From positions 62,001 through 126,000 of the forward strand of contig JADZFD010000015.1 in NCBI GenBank assembly GCA_020850225.1: 64,000 nucleotides of DNA. The letters run 5' to 3'. Within the stretch, counting starts at the first letter, position 1, and each line of letters starts with the position of its first letter. The notes under the pieces were generated by a model. The model saw nothing but the letters and a program-made list of their open reading frames with translations. It was not told the origin of the DNA and made no database searches. This stretch comes from Saprospiraceae bacterium. Lineage in GTDB: Bacteria; Bacteroidota; Bacteroidia; Chitinophagales; Saprospiraceae. Shown one piece after another: positions 8,818 to 17,743 of this stretch. The translations under genes and the position numbers were made by a program.

Positions 8818-9696
8818 TTACAGCAGTTTTTCTTCAGGTTTTCTTGTCCTTTTCCATCTTTTATGAGACCACAACCAGTTTTCAGGTTTGGCTTGTAAAT
8901 CCTTTTCAAGCGTATGCATGAATCGTTTTGTGATTTCTCCTTCGGCAAGGTGTTCCTTGCCATCCGTCAGTAACTCCAGCCGGATTTCATAATACCCGCG
9001 CCGGACTCTTTCAAAATGCAGGTAATAAACCGGAATAAGTAACATTTTTGAATATTTTTCAATTCCGTGAGGACAGGCTGTTTCCTGGCCTAAAAAATTG
9101 ACCCAATGAGCATGTTTCGACCACGTACTTTGGTCGGATACAAAGATCAATGTAGGTGCTTTATCCTTGAATTTTTCAATATATTCTGAAGTTTGACCGA
9201 TAGGCACCAATATAAAGTTGAAACGGCCCCGTGACTTTTTTGCGTAAGCTTCGAGATAAGTATTGGACAATGGCTTGTAAAATCCCAAAGCAGGATATGA
9301 AAACCATAAAGGTATTGATATCGCACCCCATTCCCAGTTGTTATAGTGTGAAGCAGCAAGAATCACACCTTGTCCGTTGGCAGTATGCTGATTGGCTGAT
9401 TCAGCATTGAGAAACCTATATCTTTTTTTATAAACGTCTTCGGACATCGAAAATCCTTTAATACTTTCTACTATTATATCACCTAAATTGACATAAGATT
9501 TTTTAGTAATATCTTGTATTTCACGGTCACTCAGATTCGGAAAACTGGTTTTCAACTGTGTTTCAACGACTTTTCTTCTATACCTGATTACCCTGTAGAG
9601 TAACCAACTGATAAAATCAGCTATACAATAAATTACGCTGAATGGTAATACTGAAAATAATAAAACAAAAATCCTGAATATAATATATGCTATCAT
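8818..9696 (-). CDS. LpxL/HtrB-like lipid A acyltransferase family protein
   Basis: A 292-residue protein with an N-terminal hydrophobic anchor (about 5-35) and the family's HxxxxE catalytic motif at H117-E122 (HYNNWE). The C-terminal WLWSHKRWKR block is also typical of LpxL-type acyltransferases. These inner-membrane enzymes transfer acyl chains to lipid A precursors on the cytoplasmic side; Bacteroidota also use related enzymes for other lipids, so the exact acceptor is uncertain. It is a single gene, flanked upstream by a long AT-rich region and the divergent TonB receptor. Confidence 0.88.
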   Translation of the reverse strand: MIAYIIFRIFVLLFSVLPFSVIYCIADFISWLLYRVIRYRRKVVETQLKTSFPNLSDREIQDITKKSYVNLGDIIVESIKGFSMSEDVYKKRYRFLNAESANQHTANGQGVILAASHYNNWEWGAISIPLWFSYPALGFYKPLSNTYLEAYAKKSRGRFNFILVPIGQTSEYIEKFKDKAPTLIFVSDQSTWSKHAHWVNFLGQETACPHGIEKYSKMLLIPVYYLHFERVRRGYYEIRLELLTDGKEHLAEGEITKRFMHTLEKDLQAKPENWLWSHKRWKRTRKPEEKLL

Positions 9697-10163
9697 AAAT
9701 GAACACTAATCATTAAATTACAAAATAACTGCTTATTTATGAAATGGTGTGATTTCGTATCAATAATTTTCAGTCGATTTATTTTTATTACACTGCTACA
9801 TATGCTTCAAAAGTAGATGATTTGTCAATTTAGTAGTAGCTTTCGTGCTGAAAGTAAACCCCGAGTATAAAAATTTTATCAAATTCAATATAAAAAAATA
9901 AACTTGTTTAAGATTTATAATCAGAATAATATTGTGTAAAATTGATGTAAGTAATCAGTAAGTATTTATGTATACGTATAGAATTCAATGTAATCAATAT
10001 TTAATTTTACGTATATTCATATAAATAAAACTGATACACGATAAGAATTTATTAATATAATATGTAAATTTGAACAGAATATTTTATGATTCAAAAAATA
10101 GTCATACATTGCATCTGTTTTACATATTGTTAACACAGGTAATAATCAAAATCTAATTTTTGG
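9697..10163. other. AT-rich divergent intergenic region
   Basis: A 467-bp gap between the divergent acyltransferase and TonB-receptor genes. It has no ORF that I can support, no hairpin terminator and no tRNA-like sequence. It must hold the promoters for both genes; the one good TAnnTTTG match is at 10065 on the forward strand. Confidence 0.6.
10065..10072 (+). promoter_or_regulatory. Candidate -7 element for the TonB receptor
   Basis: TAAATTTG matches TAnnTTTG perfectly and would give a leader of about 85 nt before the ATG at 10164. No clear TTG is present at the -33 position, so this is tentative. Confidence 0.35.
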
Positions 10164-12989
10164 ATGAAAATATTTAAGCACTTTGTTTTTGTAATTTCGT
10201 TAATGACAATACTTTGTAGCACATCTGTTTACAGCCAGATTAATATAAAGGGTAAAGTAATTGATGCCATAACAGGAGAGGCGCTGATAGGTGCCAATGT
10301 TATAGTCAATACTTCAGAGGTTGATAAAAACGGAACTGTGACTGATTTTGACGGAGAATTTGGACTTAAAGTACAGAAATTACCTGTTGAATTGATTGTT
10401 TCCTATGTAGGATATGAAGATTTGACATATACTGTAAATACCATAGATCAGAAAAATATTATTAAACTTGGAGAATCAGCGGTAGTCATTGATTTGGGTG
10501 TTGAAATCAAGGGTCAACGCGTCACTGAAAAGCAGAAGGCAGCACCACTGACTGTTGAGTCCATCGATGCCATTGCCATAAAGCAAACAGCTTCGACAGA
10601 TTTTTACAATGGTTTGGGGTCACTTAAAGGAGTTGATCTCACTACTGCAAGTCTTGGTTTTACGGTTATCAATACCCGGGGATTCAACAGTACCAGTCCT
10701 GTACGATCATTGCAGACGATTGATGGCGTAGATAATCAGTCACCCGGATTAAATTTTTCGCTTGGAAACTTTTTAGGTGCTTCTGAACTGGATATTCAGA
10801 AGGTAGATCTGGTAGTTGGTGCCAGCTCCGCATTCTACGGGCCGAATGCCTTCAATGGAGTAATCGCTATGGAAACCAAGAATCCTTTTTTTCAGCGGGG
10901 ATTGGCTGCGAGTGTGAAAGTAGGAGAGCGAAACCTACTGGAAACTGGATTCCGCTTTGCTGATGCATTCAATAATAAGAACAATATGCCTGTTGTCGCC
11001 TATAAGCTGAATTTTTCATTCCTTAAAGCCAATGACTGGGTAGCAGATAACTACGATCCTATTACTGATGCTGAAGGAAATGATGTTTTTTTATCACCTG
11101 ATGAAAATCCCGGGGGATTTAATGCTGTGAATGTATATGGTGATGAATTCTTTGCTAAATATTCTACATTATACGATCAGAGAGCAGGTCTGAATACTTT
11201 TCACCGAAATGGATACAAAGAAATTGATCTGGTAGATTATAATACTAAGAATATAAAAGCAGGTGCAGCTGTTCACATTCGTACTCAACCATCCAGAGAT
11301 TTTGAATCACCTGAATTAGTACTTACATCCAACTTTGGATACGGAACGACAGTCTATCAGGGTGATAACAGATTTAGCCTTAGAGGTATTCAGTTCTATC
11401 AGCATAAGGTTGAATTCAGGAAAAGAGACAAGTATTTTATCAGGGCATATTTGACACATGAAGATGCCGGCAAATCCTTCGATCCTTATTTTACAGCTCA
11501 AAAGATGCTGGAAGCAGCCAGTTCAAATGATAATTGGAGAAATGGCTATGAAGAGTGGTGGAACAAAAATGCTTTGGGTCATGTATTTAAACAGATGCAA
11601 GCAGCCGGATATCCTGCTGATTCTCAGGAGGCTCAGATTCAATGGCAACGTGATCATAAAGAACAATTGATTGAATGGCACAGACAGGCTGAAGAGTATG
11701 CCAACAAGGCAAACAGGTCCAGACAATCATTAGATTTTTTTGTACCTGGTACTGCCAGATATGATTCCTTGTTCAACAGTATAATAAGCAGGAAGAACAA
11801 TAATGATGAAAATGGAACACTCTTTTTTGACAAGTCAGCTTTATTTCATGTTCATGGTGAGTATAAATTTGATACCCGATTTTTTAAGGAGTTGACAGTA
11901 GGAGCCAATGCAAGAATGTACAGACCCAATTCTGATGGTACTATTTTTATAGATAGTCTTAATAGAATATCCAATAATGAATTTGGAATATACGGTGGAG
12001 CAGGCAAACAATTGGGTGATTTTATCTTATCTGTTGCTGCTCGTTTGGACAAGAATCAAAATTTTGATTATTTGTTCTCTCCTGCAGGATCTATCGTTTG
12101 GAAACCTACAGACAATAATTATCTTAGAGCTTCCTTTTCATCTGCTATCAGAAATCCTACACTGACAGATCAGTATCTGGATCTGCGGGTAGGACCTGCG
12201 CGACTTTTGGGTAATATCAACGGGTTTAAAGATTTGGTGACATATGATTCATTTAAAGAATATACCAAAAATATTACATCTCCATTAATTAGTATAGATA
12301 TTCCACCGATACAACCTGAAAAGGTTCAGACTTTTGAACTGGGTTACAGGACTACCTTGTTTGACAGATTGTATATTGATGCGAGTGCTTATTTCAACAG
12401 ATACAGGGATTTTATTGGTTATCAGATAGGACTTGATATTCCATTGGACACAATTTTTATCCCTGGTGTTCCAACTCCTATTATCAGCAGGAATTTTGTA
12501 AAATCTAAAGTTTACAGGGTTTCAGCCAATTCTAAGGAAATAGTTACATCCAGAGGATTTGCCATTGGTGCCAATTATTATTTTTGGAAGTTTTATTCCT
12601 TCAACGGAAATTATAGCTATAATGAGTTGATTACAAAGGTATCTGATGATATTGTACCCGCTTTTAATACACCTAAACATAAATATAACTTAGGGATCTC
12701 CGGAAGAGACATTCCATTGTGGGGAAGCCGTAATACATTAGGATTTAATGTAAATTATAAGTGGATAGAAGGATTTGAATTTGAGGGGTCACCACAGTTT
12801 ACAGGGTATATTCCAACTTATGATTTAATGGACGCACAGATAAATTATACCTTGGTTAATCAGAACCTTGTATTTAAACTGGGAGCATCCAATGCTTTGA
12901 ATAACAAGCAGTTTCAGACTTATGGCGGACCGAGAATTGGCAGAATGGCTTATTTTTCAATAACATATGATTTTAAACAGAAAATTTGA
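10164..12989 (+). CDS. TonB-dependent outer-membrane receptor
   Basis: A 941-residue protein with a signal peptide (cleavage after about residue 24, VYSQ), a CarboxypepD regulatory-like domain (about 26-105, GKVIDAITGEALIGANV and DFDGEFGLKV), a plug domain (about 120-235, with NTRGFNS, TIDGVDNQSPG and VVGASSAFYGPNAFNGVIAM), then an outer-membrane beta barrel ending in an aromatic-rich last strand (AYFSITYDFKQKI). It takes up a substrate using TonB energy; the substrate cannot be read from sequence. The next gene, 32 bp downstream, encodes a secreted esterase-fold protein, so the two are probably co-transcribed. There is no SusD partner. Confidence 0.9.
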   Translation: MKIFKHFVFVISLMTILCSTSVYSQINIKGKVIDAITGEALIGANVIVNTSEVDKNGTVTDFDGEFGLKVQKLPVELIVSYVGYEDLTYTVNTIDQKNIIKLGESAVVIDLGVEIKGQRVTEKQKAAPLTVESIDAIAIKQTASTDFYNGLGSLKGVDLTTASLGFTVINTRGFNSTSPVRSLQTIDGVDNQSPGLNFSLGNFLGASELDIQKVDLVVGASSAFYGPNAFNGVIAMETKNPFFQRGLAASVKVGERNLLETGFRFADAFNNKNNMPVVAYKLNFSFLKANDWVADNYDPITDAEGNDVFLSPDENPGGFNAVNVYGDEFFAKYSTLYDQRAGLNTFHRNGYKEIDLVDYNTKNIKAGAAVHIRTQPSRDFESPELVLTSNFGYGTTVYQGDNRFSLRGIQFYQHKVEFRKRDKYFIRAYLTHEDAGKSFDPYFTAQKMLEAASSNDNWRNGYEEWWNKNALGHVFKQMQAAGYPADSQEAQIQWQRDHKEQLIEWHRQAEEYANKANRSRQSLDFFVPGTARYDSLFNSIISRKNNNDENGTLFFDKSALFHVHGEYKFDTRFFKELTVGANARMYRPNSDGTIFIDSLNRISNNEFGIYGGAGKQLGDFILSVAARLDKNQNFDYLFSPAGSIVWKPTDNNYLRASFSSAIRNPTLTDQYLDLRVGPARLLGNINGFKDLVTYDSFKEYTKNITSPLISIDIPPIQPEKVQTFELGYRTTLFDRLYIDASAYFNRYRDFIGYQIGLDIPLDTIFIPGVPTPIISRNFVKSKVYRVSANSKEIVTSRGFAIGANYYFWKFYSFNGNYSYNELITKVSDDIVPAFNTPKHKYNLGISGRDIPLWGSRNTLGFNVNYKWIEGFEFEGSPQFTGYIPTYDLMDAQINYTLVNQNLVFKLGASNALNNKQFQTYGGPRIGRMAYFSITYDFKQKI

Positions 12990-13021
12990 TTTATATTATT
13001 CATTTTAAAAATTTTTTAAAT

Positions 13022-14581
13022 ATGCGCATTTTTACAAAAATTTTATTATTAATTGCCATGGTAGCATTTACGTTTACTATGGATGCACAAAACAGAAGAT
13101 ACTTGGATCAGGTATTTTCTGATGTTGAAGAAGTACCGGGTACATTGGCAAATGCCAAAGGTGTAAACTACACGATACTTGGTTTCTTAGCTACGCAGGG
13201 TCAGGCTCATACACTACCTCAACCCTTAATCGCTAATATGTATTATCCAAAAGGTGATACAGCTACCAACAGACCTTTGATAATGTTTATTCATACCGGC
13301 AACTTTTTTCCATATCCGGCGAATGGTTCATGCAGTGGTACGCTGAGAGACTCTAGTAATGTTGAGATTGCCAAGCGTTTAGCAAAAATGGGTTATGTTG
13401 TAGCAGTGGTTGATTACAGATTAGGCTGGAACCCACTTCACCAGGTTGAACAGATAAGAAGATATTTCCTTATCAATGCTGCATACAGAGGTGTTCAGGA
13501 TATGAATACTTATGGAAGATACTTCAAAAGATCAGTCGCCGAATTAGGCAATCCACACGGAATAGATCCCGATAAAATTGTATTATGGGGTCAGGGAACA
13601 GGTGGATACCTCTCATTGGCTACTTCCTATCTGAAGACTTATCCGGAAATCTTTGCTACCGATAATCCTACTAAATTTCTATTGACTCCACCCGTAGCTC
13701 CTGCTAATATTCCGATGGTACTGGAGCAGTATAATGGAAATATTAATGCTGATGGCCCAGTTACAACTGTTGATGCTACATATGCAGCTCTGAGCCAGTT
13801 CCACGTGGGTGATACATTATGTGTACCTAACCATGTAGGGTACACAGCCAAATTTGCTTTATGTGTAAACACAGGAGGTGCATTGGGAGATTCATCCTGG
13901 TTGAATCAAGGTGAAATTCCATTGATTTCTTTCCATGTTGATACGGATCCTTTGGCACCTGTTGATACAGATGTACTCAATGTACCAACAGCTACAGGCC
14001 CTCAGCCGGTTGTTGAGGTGTCCGGTTCAAGAGACCTTGCAAGAAGAGTTGACAGATTTGGTAATGATGATATCTTCAATACAATACCTGCTGGTTTTGA
14101 CCCATATGGTCAATACAATAAAAGCGGACATTTGGGATACTACGAATTCAGAGGTACTCCGGACGATTCTTCTGCTCCATGGGAATGGGCTGCAGGTGAC
14201 AATCCACCATCCAAATGTAATACAAATGCAGGATCTGCTAAAATTTACATTGATACTATAGTTGGATATTTTGCACCACGTGCTTGTCTTGCTTTGGGTT
14301 TGAACTGTTTTACAAGCAGCACAAAAGATCTTACAGATGCTCAGGTTGGATTGGTGTTGTCACCAAACCCTGCGACAGATGTATTGAATTTGTCTGTAGC
14401 TCAGGATGCACCTATCAAAGCGATTGCTTTGCATGATATCTCAGGTAGAATGCTTATGAATATTAATGATATTAATAGTACACATTACACTTTGAAAAGA
14501 AATCAGATTCAGAATGGTATTTATATCATCCGCTTACAATTTGAGAAGGGTGTAATAAGCAAGAAAGTTGTATTTGACTAA
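13022..14581 (+). CDS. Secreted alpha/beta-hydrolase-fold T9SS protein lacking the nucleophile serine
   Basis: The ATG at 13022 begins a clean signal peptide (MRIFTKILLLIAMVAF ... DAQ), so it is preferred over an upstream in-frame TTG at 12986. The protein has 519 residues. Residues about 80-220 resemble carboxylesterase/acetyl-xylan-esterase folds (PLIMFIHTGNFF, then VVAVVDYRLGW, then DKIVLWGQGTGGYLSLA). The nucleophile elbow, normally GxSxG, reads G190-Q-G192-T-G194, so the serine is a glycine and HGGGF is HTGNF. The C-terminus (LSPNPATDVLNLSV ... GIYIIRL) is a type A T9SS sorting domain. It may bind a ligand for the adjacent TonB receptor without hydrolysing it. Fold assignment is moderate. 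Confidence 0.8.
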   Translation: MRIFTKILLLIAMVAFTFTMDAQNRRYLDQVFSDVEEVPGTLANAKGVNYTILGFLATQGQAHTLPQPLIANMYYPKGDTATNRPLIMFIHTGNFFPYPANGSCSGTLRDSSNVEIAKRLAKMGYVVAVVDYRLGWNPLHQVEQIRRYFLINAAYRGVQDMNTYGRYFKRSVAELGNPHGIDPDKIVLWGQGTGGYLSLATSYLKTYPEIFATDNPTKFLLTPPVAPANIPMVLEQYNGNINADGPVTTVDATYAALSQFHVGDTLCVPNHVGYTAKFALCVNTGGALGDSSWLNQGEIPLISFHVDTDPLAPVDTDVLNVPTATGPQPVVEVSGSRDLARRVDRFGNDDIFNTIPAGFDPYGQYNKSGHLGYYEFRGTPDDSSAPWEWAAGDNPPSKCNTNAGSAKIYIDTIVGYFAPRACLALGLNCFTSSTKDLTDAQVGLVLSPNPATDVLNLSVAQDAPIKAIALHDISGRMLMNINDINSTHYTLKRNQIQNGIYIIRLQFEKGVISKKVVFD

Positions 14582-14601
14582 TTTACATTTAGATACTTAA
14601 T

Positions 14602-14640
14602 AAATAAGGCTCTCAGGATTTGATTCTGAGAGCCTTATTT
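14602..14640. terminator. Bidirectional Rho-independent terminator
   Basis: A 15-bp perfect stem (14602-14616 with 14626-14640, core AAGGCTCTCAG) and a 9-nt loop with A/T tracts on both sides. It lies between the convergent esterase-like gene and the aminotransferase and can serve both. Confidence 0.85.
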
Positions 14641-14673
14641 TATATAAATTCAGTTTGAAATTATTCTTCTATG

Positions 14674-15900
14674 CTATTTATTTTGTGGATTTGGTAAAAA
14701 TCCTACCAAACAAGCCTTAATTCTTCTGACTGCTTCTATGATTTCATCATCAGATGCTGCATAGGATAGCCTTATGCAGTTGTCATTTCCAAATGCAGAA
14801 CCTGAAACAGTGCCTACATGTGCTTCTGTCAGCATGGCTTCCGAGAAGTCATCTGCATTATTGATAGTTTCATGACCATTGGAAGTTCCAAAATATGCAC
14901 TGACATCCGGAAAAACATAGAAGGCACCCTGAGGTTGATTTACCTTGAGACCCGGAACTTCTTTCAATAGTGAGATAATGAGATCCCGTCTTCGCATAAA
15001 GGCATTTCTCATTTCTACTGTTTCGATTCTTTTGGCATTCAGAGCTACGGCACCTGCTTCCTGACTGAAGGATGCAGCACCTGAAGTGATTTGTCCCTGT
15101 ACCTTGTTGCAGGCATCTGCCAGCCACTGAGGTGCACCCATATAACCCAATCTCCAACCCGTCATAGAAAATCCCTTCGAAAAGCCGTTAACTGTCGCCG
15201 TTCTGTCTTTTAGGTTTTCGAAAGTACCAATGCTGACATGATAGTCTGTAAAGTTGATGTATTCGTATATTTCATCAGCTATCACCAGTATGTTTTCATG
15301 CTGAGCGATTACATCTCCGATTTCCTTTAATTCATCATGGGTAAATACAGTTCCCGTAGGATTACATGGTGATGAAAAAATTATAGCTTTCGTAGCAGGA
15401 GTGATGGCTTTTTCGACCTGTGCAGCAGTCACCTTGAAGTTACTATCTATATCAGAATGGAGAATAACCGGAATTCCACCCGAAAACTTAATGATTTCAA
15501 CATAGGAAACCCAGTAAGGTGCTGGTACCAGTACCTCATCACCCGGATTGAGGATGGCCATGAAGATATTGGCTATGGATTGTTTGGCACCGTTGGATAC
15601 TACAATCTGTGAAGGCGCATAATCAAGTCCATTCTCAGATTTGAATTTTTCACTGATGGCCTTTCTGATTTCCATAGTTCCAGGCACAGGGGTGTATTTG
15701 GTGTTACCTTTCTTTAATGCTGTATATGCAGCTTCCTTAATAAATTCAGGTGTGTCAAAATCCGGTTCTCCCAGACTCAGACTGATTACATGAATTCCTT
15801 GGGCAGCCAGATCTCTTGCTTTTTGTGCCATTTTAAGGGTGGCAGAGACTTCCATACTCTGTACCTTTTCAGAAATCATTTTTTTGGGTTGAATACTCAT
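14674..15900 (-). CDS. Class I pyridoxal-phosphate aminotransferase (aspartate aminotransferase type)
   Basis: A 408-residue fold-type I aminotransferase. The PLP-binding lysine is K242 in NGFSKGFSMTGWRLGY; other markers are SLGEPDFDTP near the N-terminus, SNGAKQSI (phosphate loop), FSSPCNPTGTVF, IADEIYEYI and the C-terminal CIRLSYAAS with the substrate-carboxylate arginine. It closely follows the AspB-type pattern of transaminating aspartate with 2-oxoglutarate in the cytoplasm, although related enzymes act on other amino acids. It is a single gene bounded by a terminator. Confidence 0.9.
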   Translation of the reverse strand: MSIQPKKMISEKVQSMEVSATLKMAQKARDLAAQGIHVISLSLGEPDFDTPEFIKEAAYTALKKGNTKYTPVPGTMEIRKAISEKFKSENGLDYAPSQIVVSNGAKQSIANIFMAILNPGDEVLVPAPYWVSYVEIIKFSGGIPVILHSDIDSNFKVTAAQVEKAITPATKAIIFSSPCNPTGTVFTHDELKEIGDVIAQHENILVIADEIYEYINFTDYHVSIGTFENLKDRTATVNGFSKGFSMTGWRLGYMGAPQWLADACNKVQGQITSGAASFSQEAGAVALNAKRIETVEMRNAFMRRRDLIISLLKEVPGLKVNQPQGAFYVFPDVSAYFGTSNGHETINNADDFSEAMLTEAHVGTVSGSAFGNDNCIRLSYAASDDEIIEAVRRIKACLVGFLPNPQNK

Positions 15901-15915
15901 GTTCAGGTATCTGTT

Positions 15916-15934
15916 ATTTTATTTTATTTTATTT
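15916..15934. repeat. ATTTT pentanucleotide repeat in the aminotransferase leader
   Basis: Three full copies of ATTTT plus ATTT directly upstream of the aminotransferase start. It is a short simple repeat that could change length by slippage; no function is implied. Confidence 0.7.
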
Positions 15935-16122
15935 AATATACTTTATCTTACTTGTTCAATACTTTCAATGTGCAAAGCTATCCAATAAAATGATACTATT
16001 ATCCTTTATCAAACGTTTTATACTTCATAATTTAAAATTTTCGTTAAAGAAGTGATATTATTCATGAACACCGCATTGTATTGCTTATCTTTACAGCTAT
16101 AACTTAAATTTATATTTATATT

Positions 16123-16725
16123 ATGTTTAAACATAAAAATATATACTGGATAATCATATTCCTGATGATTTTTGCAGGAAGTGATTTACATGCTCAGTTG
16201 AGAAAGAAACCGGATGTGTCATCCAAATCCAAAAAAGAAAAGGCAAATCAGGCAGATAGAAAACCAATATATGAGCATTTAGGTGGTGAATTACTTTTTG
16301 GAAACTTAGGTTTTTTCAATGGACTTTCAGTTTCTACCAAACTGTCATTAGGATATAAAATCACAAGTGGAATAGCTTTGGGTGGTGGTACCAAATTATT
16401 TTATGACCAATATTCGGTAGTAGGACCTGATCCGTCTGTTTTTGATATTGGTGGCTTTTTTATGGGACGGGCAAGGATTTATCAGGATATTTATTTCAAA
16501 GCAGAATATGCTTTTATGCGATACGAAAAAGACCCGGATGGATATAGCATACGGAATCTGTATGAGAATGTGTCTGTTAACTATCCGTTAGTGGGTCTGG
16601 GTTATATGAGTGGAGCAGGTAAATGGAAATTTGGTGTGGAGTTGATGTATATCGCTAATGAAACGGCACAGGATATTCAAAGTTCAGTTATTGAATATTG
16701 GTTTGGAGCAAACTATAATTTTTAA
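16123..16725 (+). CDS. Uncharacterised secreted outer-membrane barrel-like protein
   Basis: A 200-residue protein with a signal peptide (about 1-25, LHAQ) and then a short basic segment (KKPDVSSKSKKEKANQADRK). The rest consists of alternating beta strands with Gly/aromatic patterns (LGGELLFGNLGFFNGLSVSTKLSLGY is read as a strand pair) and ends in aromatic YWFGANYNF, as in small outer-membrane beta barrels. I do not recognise a named family. It ends 12 bp before dusB on the same strand, so the two may share a transcript. Confidence 0.75.
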   Translation: MFKHKNIYWIIIFLMIFAGSDLHAQLRKKPDVSSKSKKEKANQADRKPIYEHLGGELLFGNLGFFNGLSVSTKLSLGYKITSGIALGGGTKLFYDQYSVVGPDPSVFDIGGFFMGRARIYQDIYFKAEYAFMRYEKDPDGYSIRNLYENVSVNYPLVGLGYMSGAGKWKFGVELMYIANETAQDIQSSVIEYWFGANYNF

Positions 16726-16737
16726 TAAATCTGATTA

Positions 16738-17727
16738 ATGGTTAAAATCGGTACTACTGAAATTGGAGAATTCCCATTATTGTTGGCGCCAATGGAGGAT
16801 GTCAGTGATCCTCCTTTTAGAAGTGTTTGCAAGGATCAGGGAGCCGATTTGATGTATACTGAATTTATATCCGTAGAAGGTTTAATCAGGGATGCTGATA
16901 AAAGTATTCAGAAATTGGATATTTACGATGAAGAAAGACCTATAGGTATTCAGATTTTTGGTGCCGACATAGACTCTATGAGTAGGGCTGCTGAGATAGT
17001 TGAGGCAGCCAAACCAGAATTGCTGGATATTAATTTTGGTTGTCCTGTAAAAAAAGTTGTATGTAAAATGGCCGGTGCAGGAATCTTGCAGGATATACCC
17101 AAAATGGTCAGACTAACGGAAAAAATTGTAAAATCTACTTCACTACCAGTAACTGTAAAAACCCGGTTGGGATGGGATGAAGAATCTATGAATATAGAAG
17201 AAGTAGCAGAAAGACTACAGGATGTAGGTATTCAGGCGCTGGCTATTCATGGCAGAACCCGTAAACAGATGTATAAAGGAGAGGCAGACTGGACACTCAT
17301 CGGAAAAGTAAAGAATAATCCAAGAATACATATTCCTATCTTCGGAAATGGCGACATTGATACACCTGAGAAAACAAAACTGTATAAGGAGCGGTATGGT
17401 GTAGATGGTATAATGATCGGTCGTGCAAGTATAGGTTATCCATGGATATTCAGGGATATCAAATCTTATCTGAATCATGGATTTATTCCGGAACAACCGG
17501 ACATCAGTGAACGAGTGGAAGTAGCAAAAAAGCATCTTACCAAAAGTATTGAGTGGAAAGGTGAAAGGGTAGGAGTTGTTGAGATGAGACGGCATTATAC
17601 CAATTATTTCAGGGGACTTCCGGATATTAAGGATTTCCGGATGAAGTTGGTATCTGAAATGGATAAAGATATCCTCTTTGAAATCCTGGATGAAATCAGG
17701 AATTTTTATCAGGATGTTTTGGTTTAA
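16738..17727 (+). CDS. dusB: tRNA-dihydrouridine synthase DusB-like
   Basis: A 329-residue TIM-barrel flavoenzyme that reduces uridine to dihydrouridine in the tRNA D-loop. Motifs: LAPMEDVSDPPFR at the N-terminus, NFGCP with the catalytic acid C109 in VCKMAGAG, AIHGRTRKQMYKGEADW, GNGDI and GIMIGRASIGYPWIF for FMN binding. It is the first of three tightly spaced forward genes (dusB, cca, HhH protein) with gaps of 16 and 0 bp, so it is probably one operon of tRNA-maturation genes. Confidence 0.93.
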   Translation: MVKIGTTEIGEFPLLLAPMEDVSDPPFRSVCKDQGADLMYTEFISVEGLIRDADKSIQKLDIYDEERPIGIQIFGADIDSMSRAAEIVEAAKPELLDINFGCPVKKVVCKMAGAGILQDIPKMVRLTEKIVKSTSLPVTVKTRLGWDEESMNIEEVAERLQDVGIQALAIHGRTRKQMYKGEADWTLIGKVKNNPRIHIPIFGNGDIDTPEKTKLYKERYGVDGIMIGRASIGYPWIFRDIKSYLNHGFIPEQPDISERVEVAKKHLTKSIEWKGERVGVVEMRRHYTNYFRGLPDIKDFRMKLVSEMDKDILFEILDEIRNFYQDVLV

Positions 17728-17743
17728 TGAAATTGTTTAAAAT

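Noticed and set aside
9697..10163. Searched for tRNA or small genes in the AT-rich gap
   Set aside because: No cloverleaf, T-loop consensus or hairpin-terminated unit was found.
12986..13021. In-frame TTG extension of the esterase-like gene
   Set aside because: The ATG at 13022 begins a typical signal peptide; the extra 12 residues are not signal-like and overlap the receptor stop codon.
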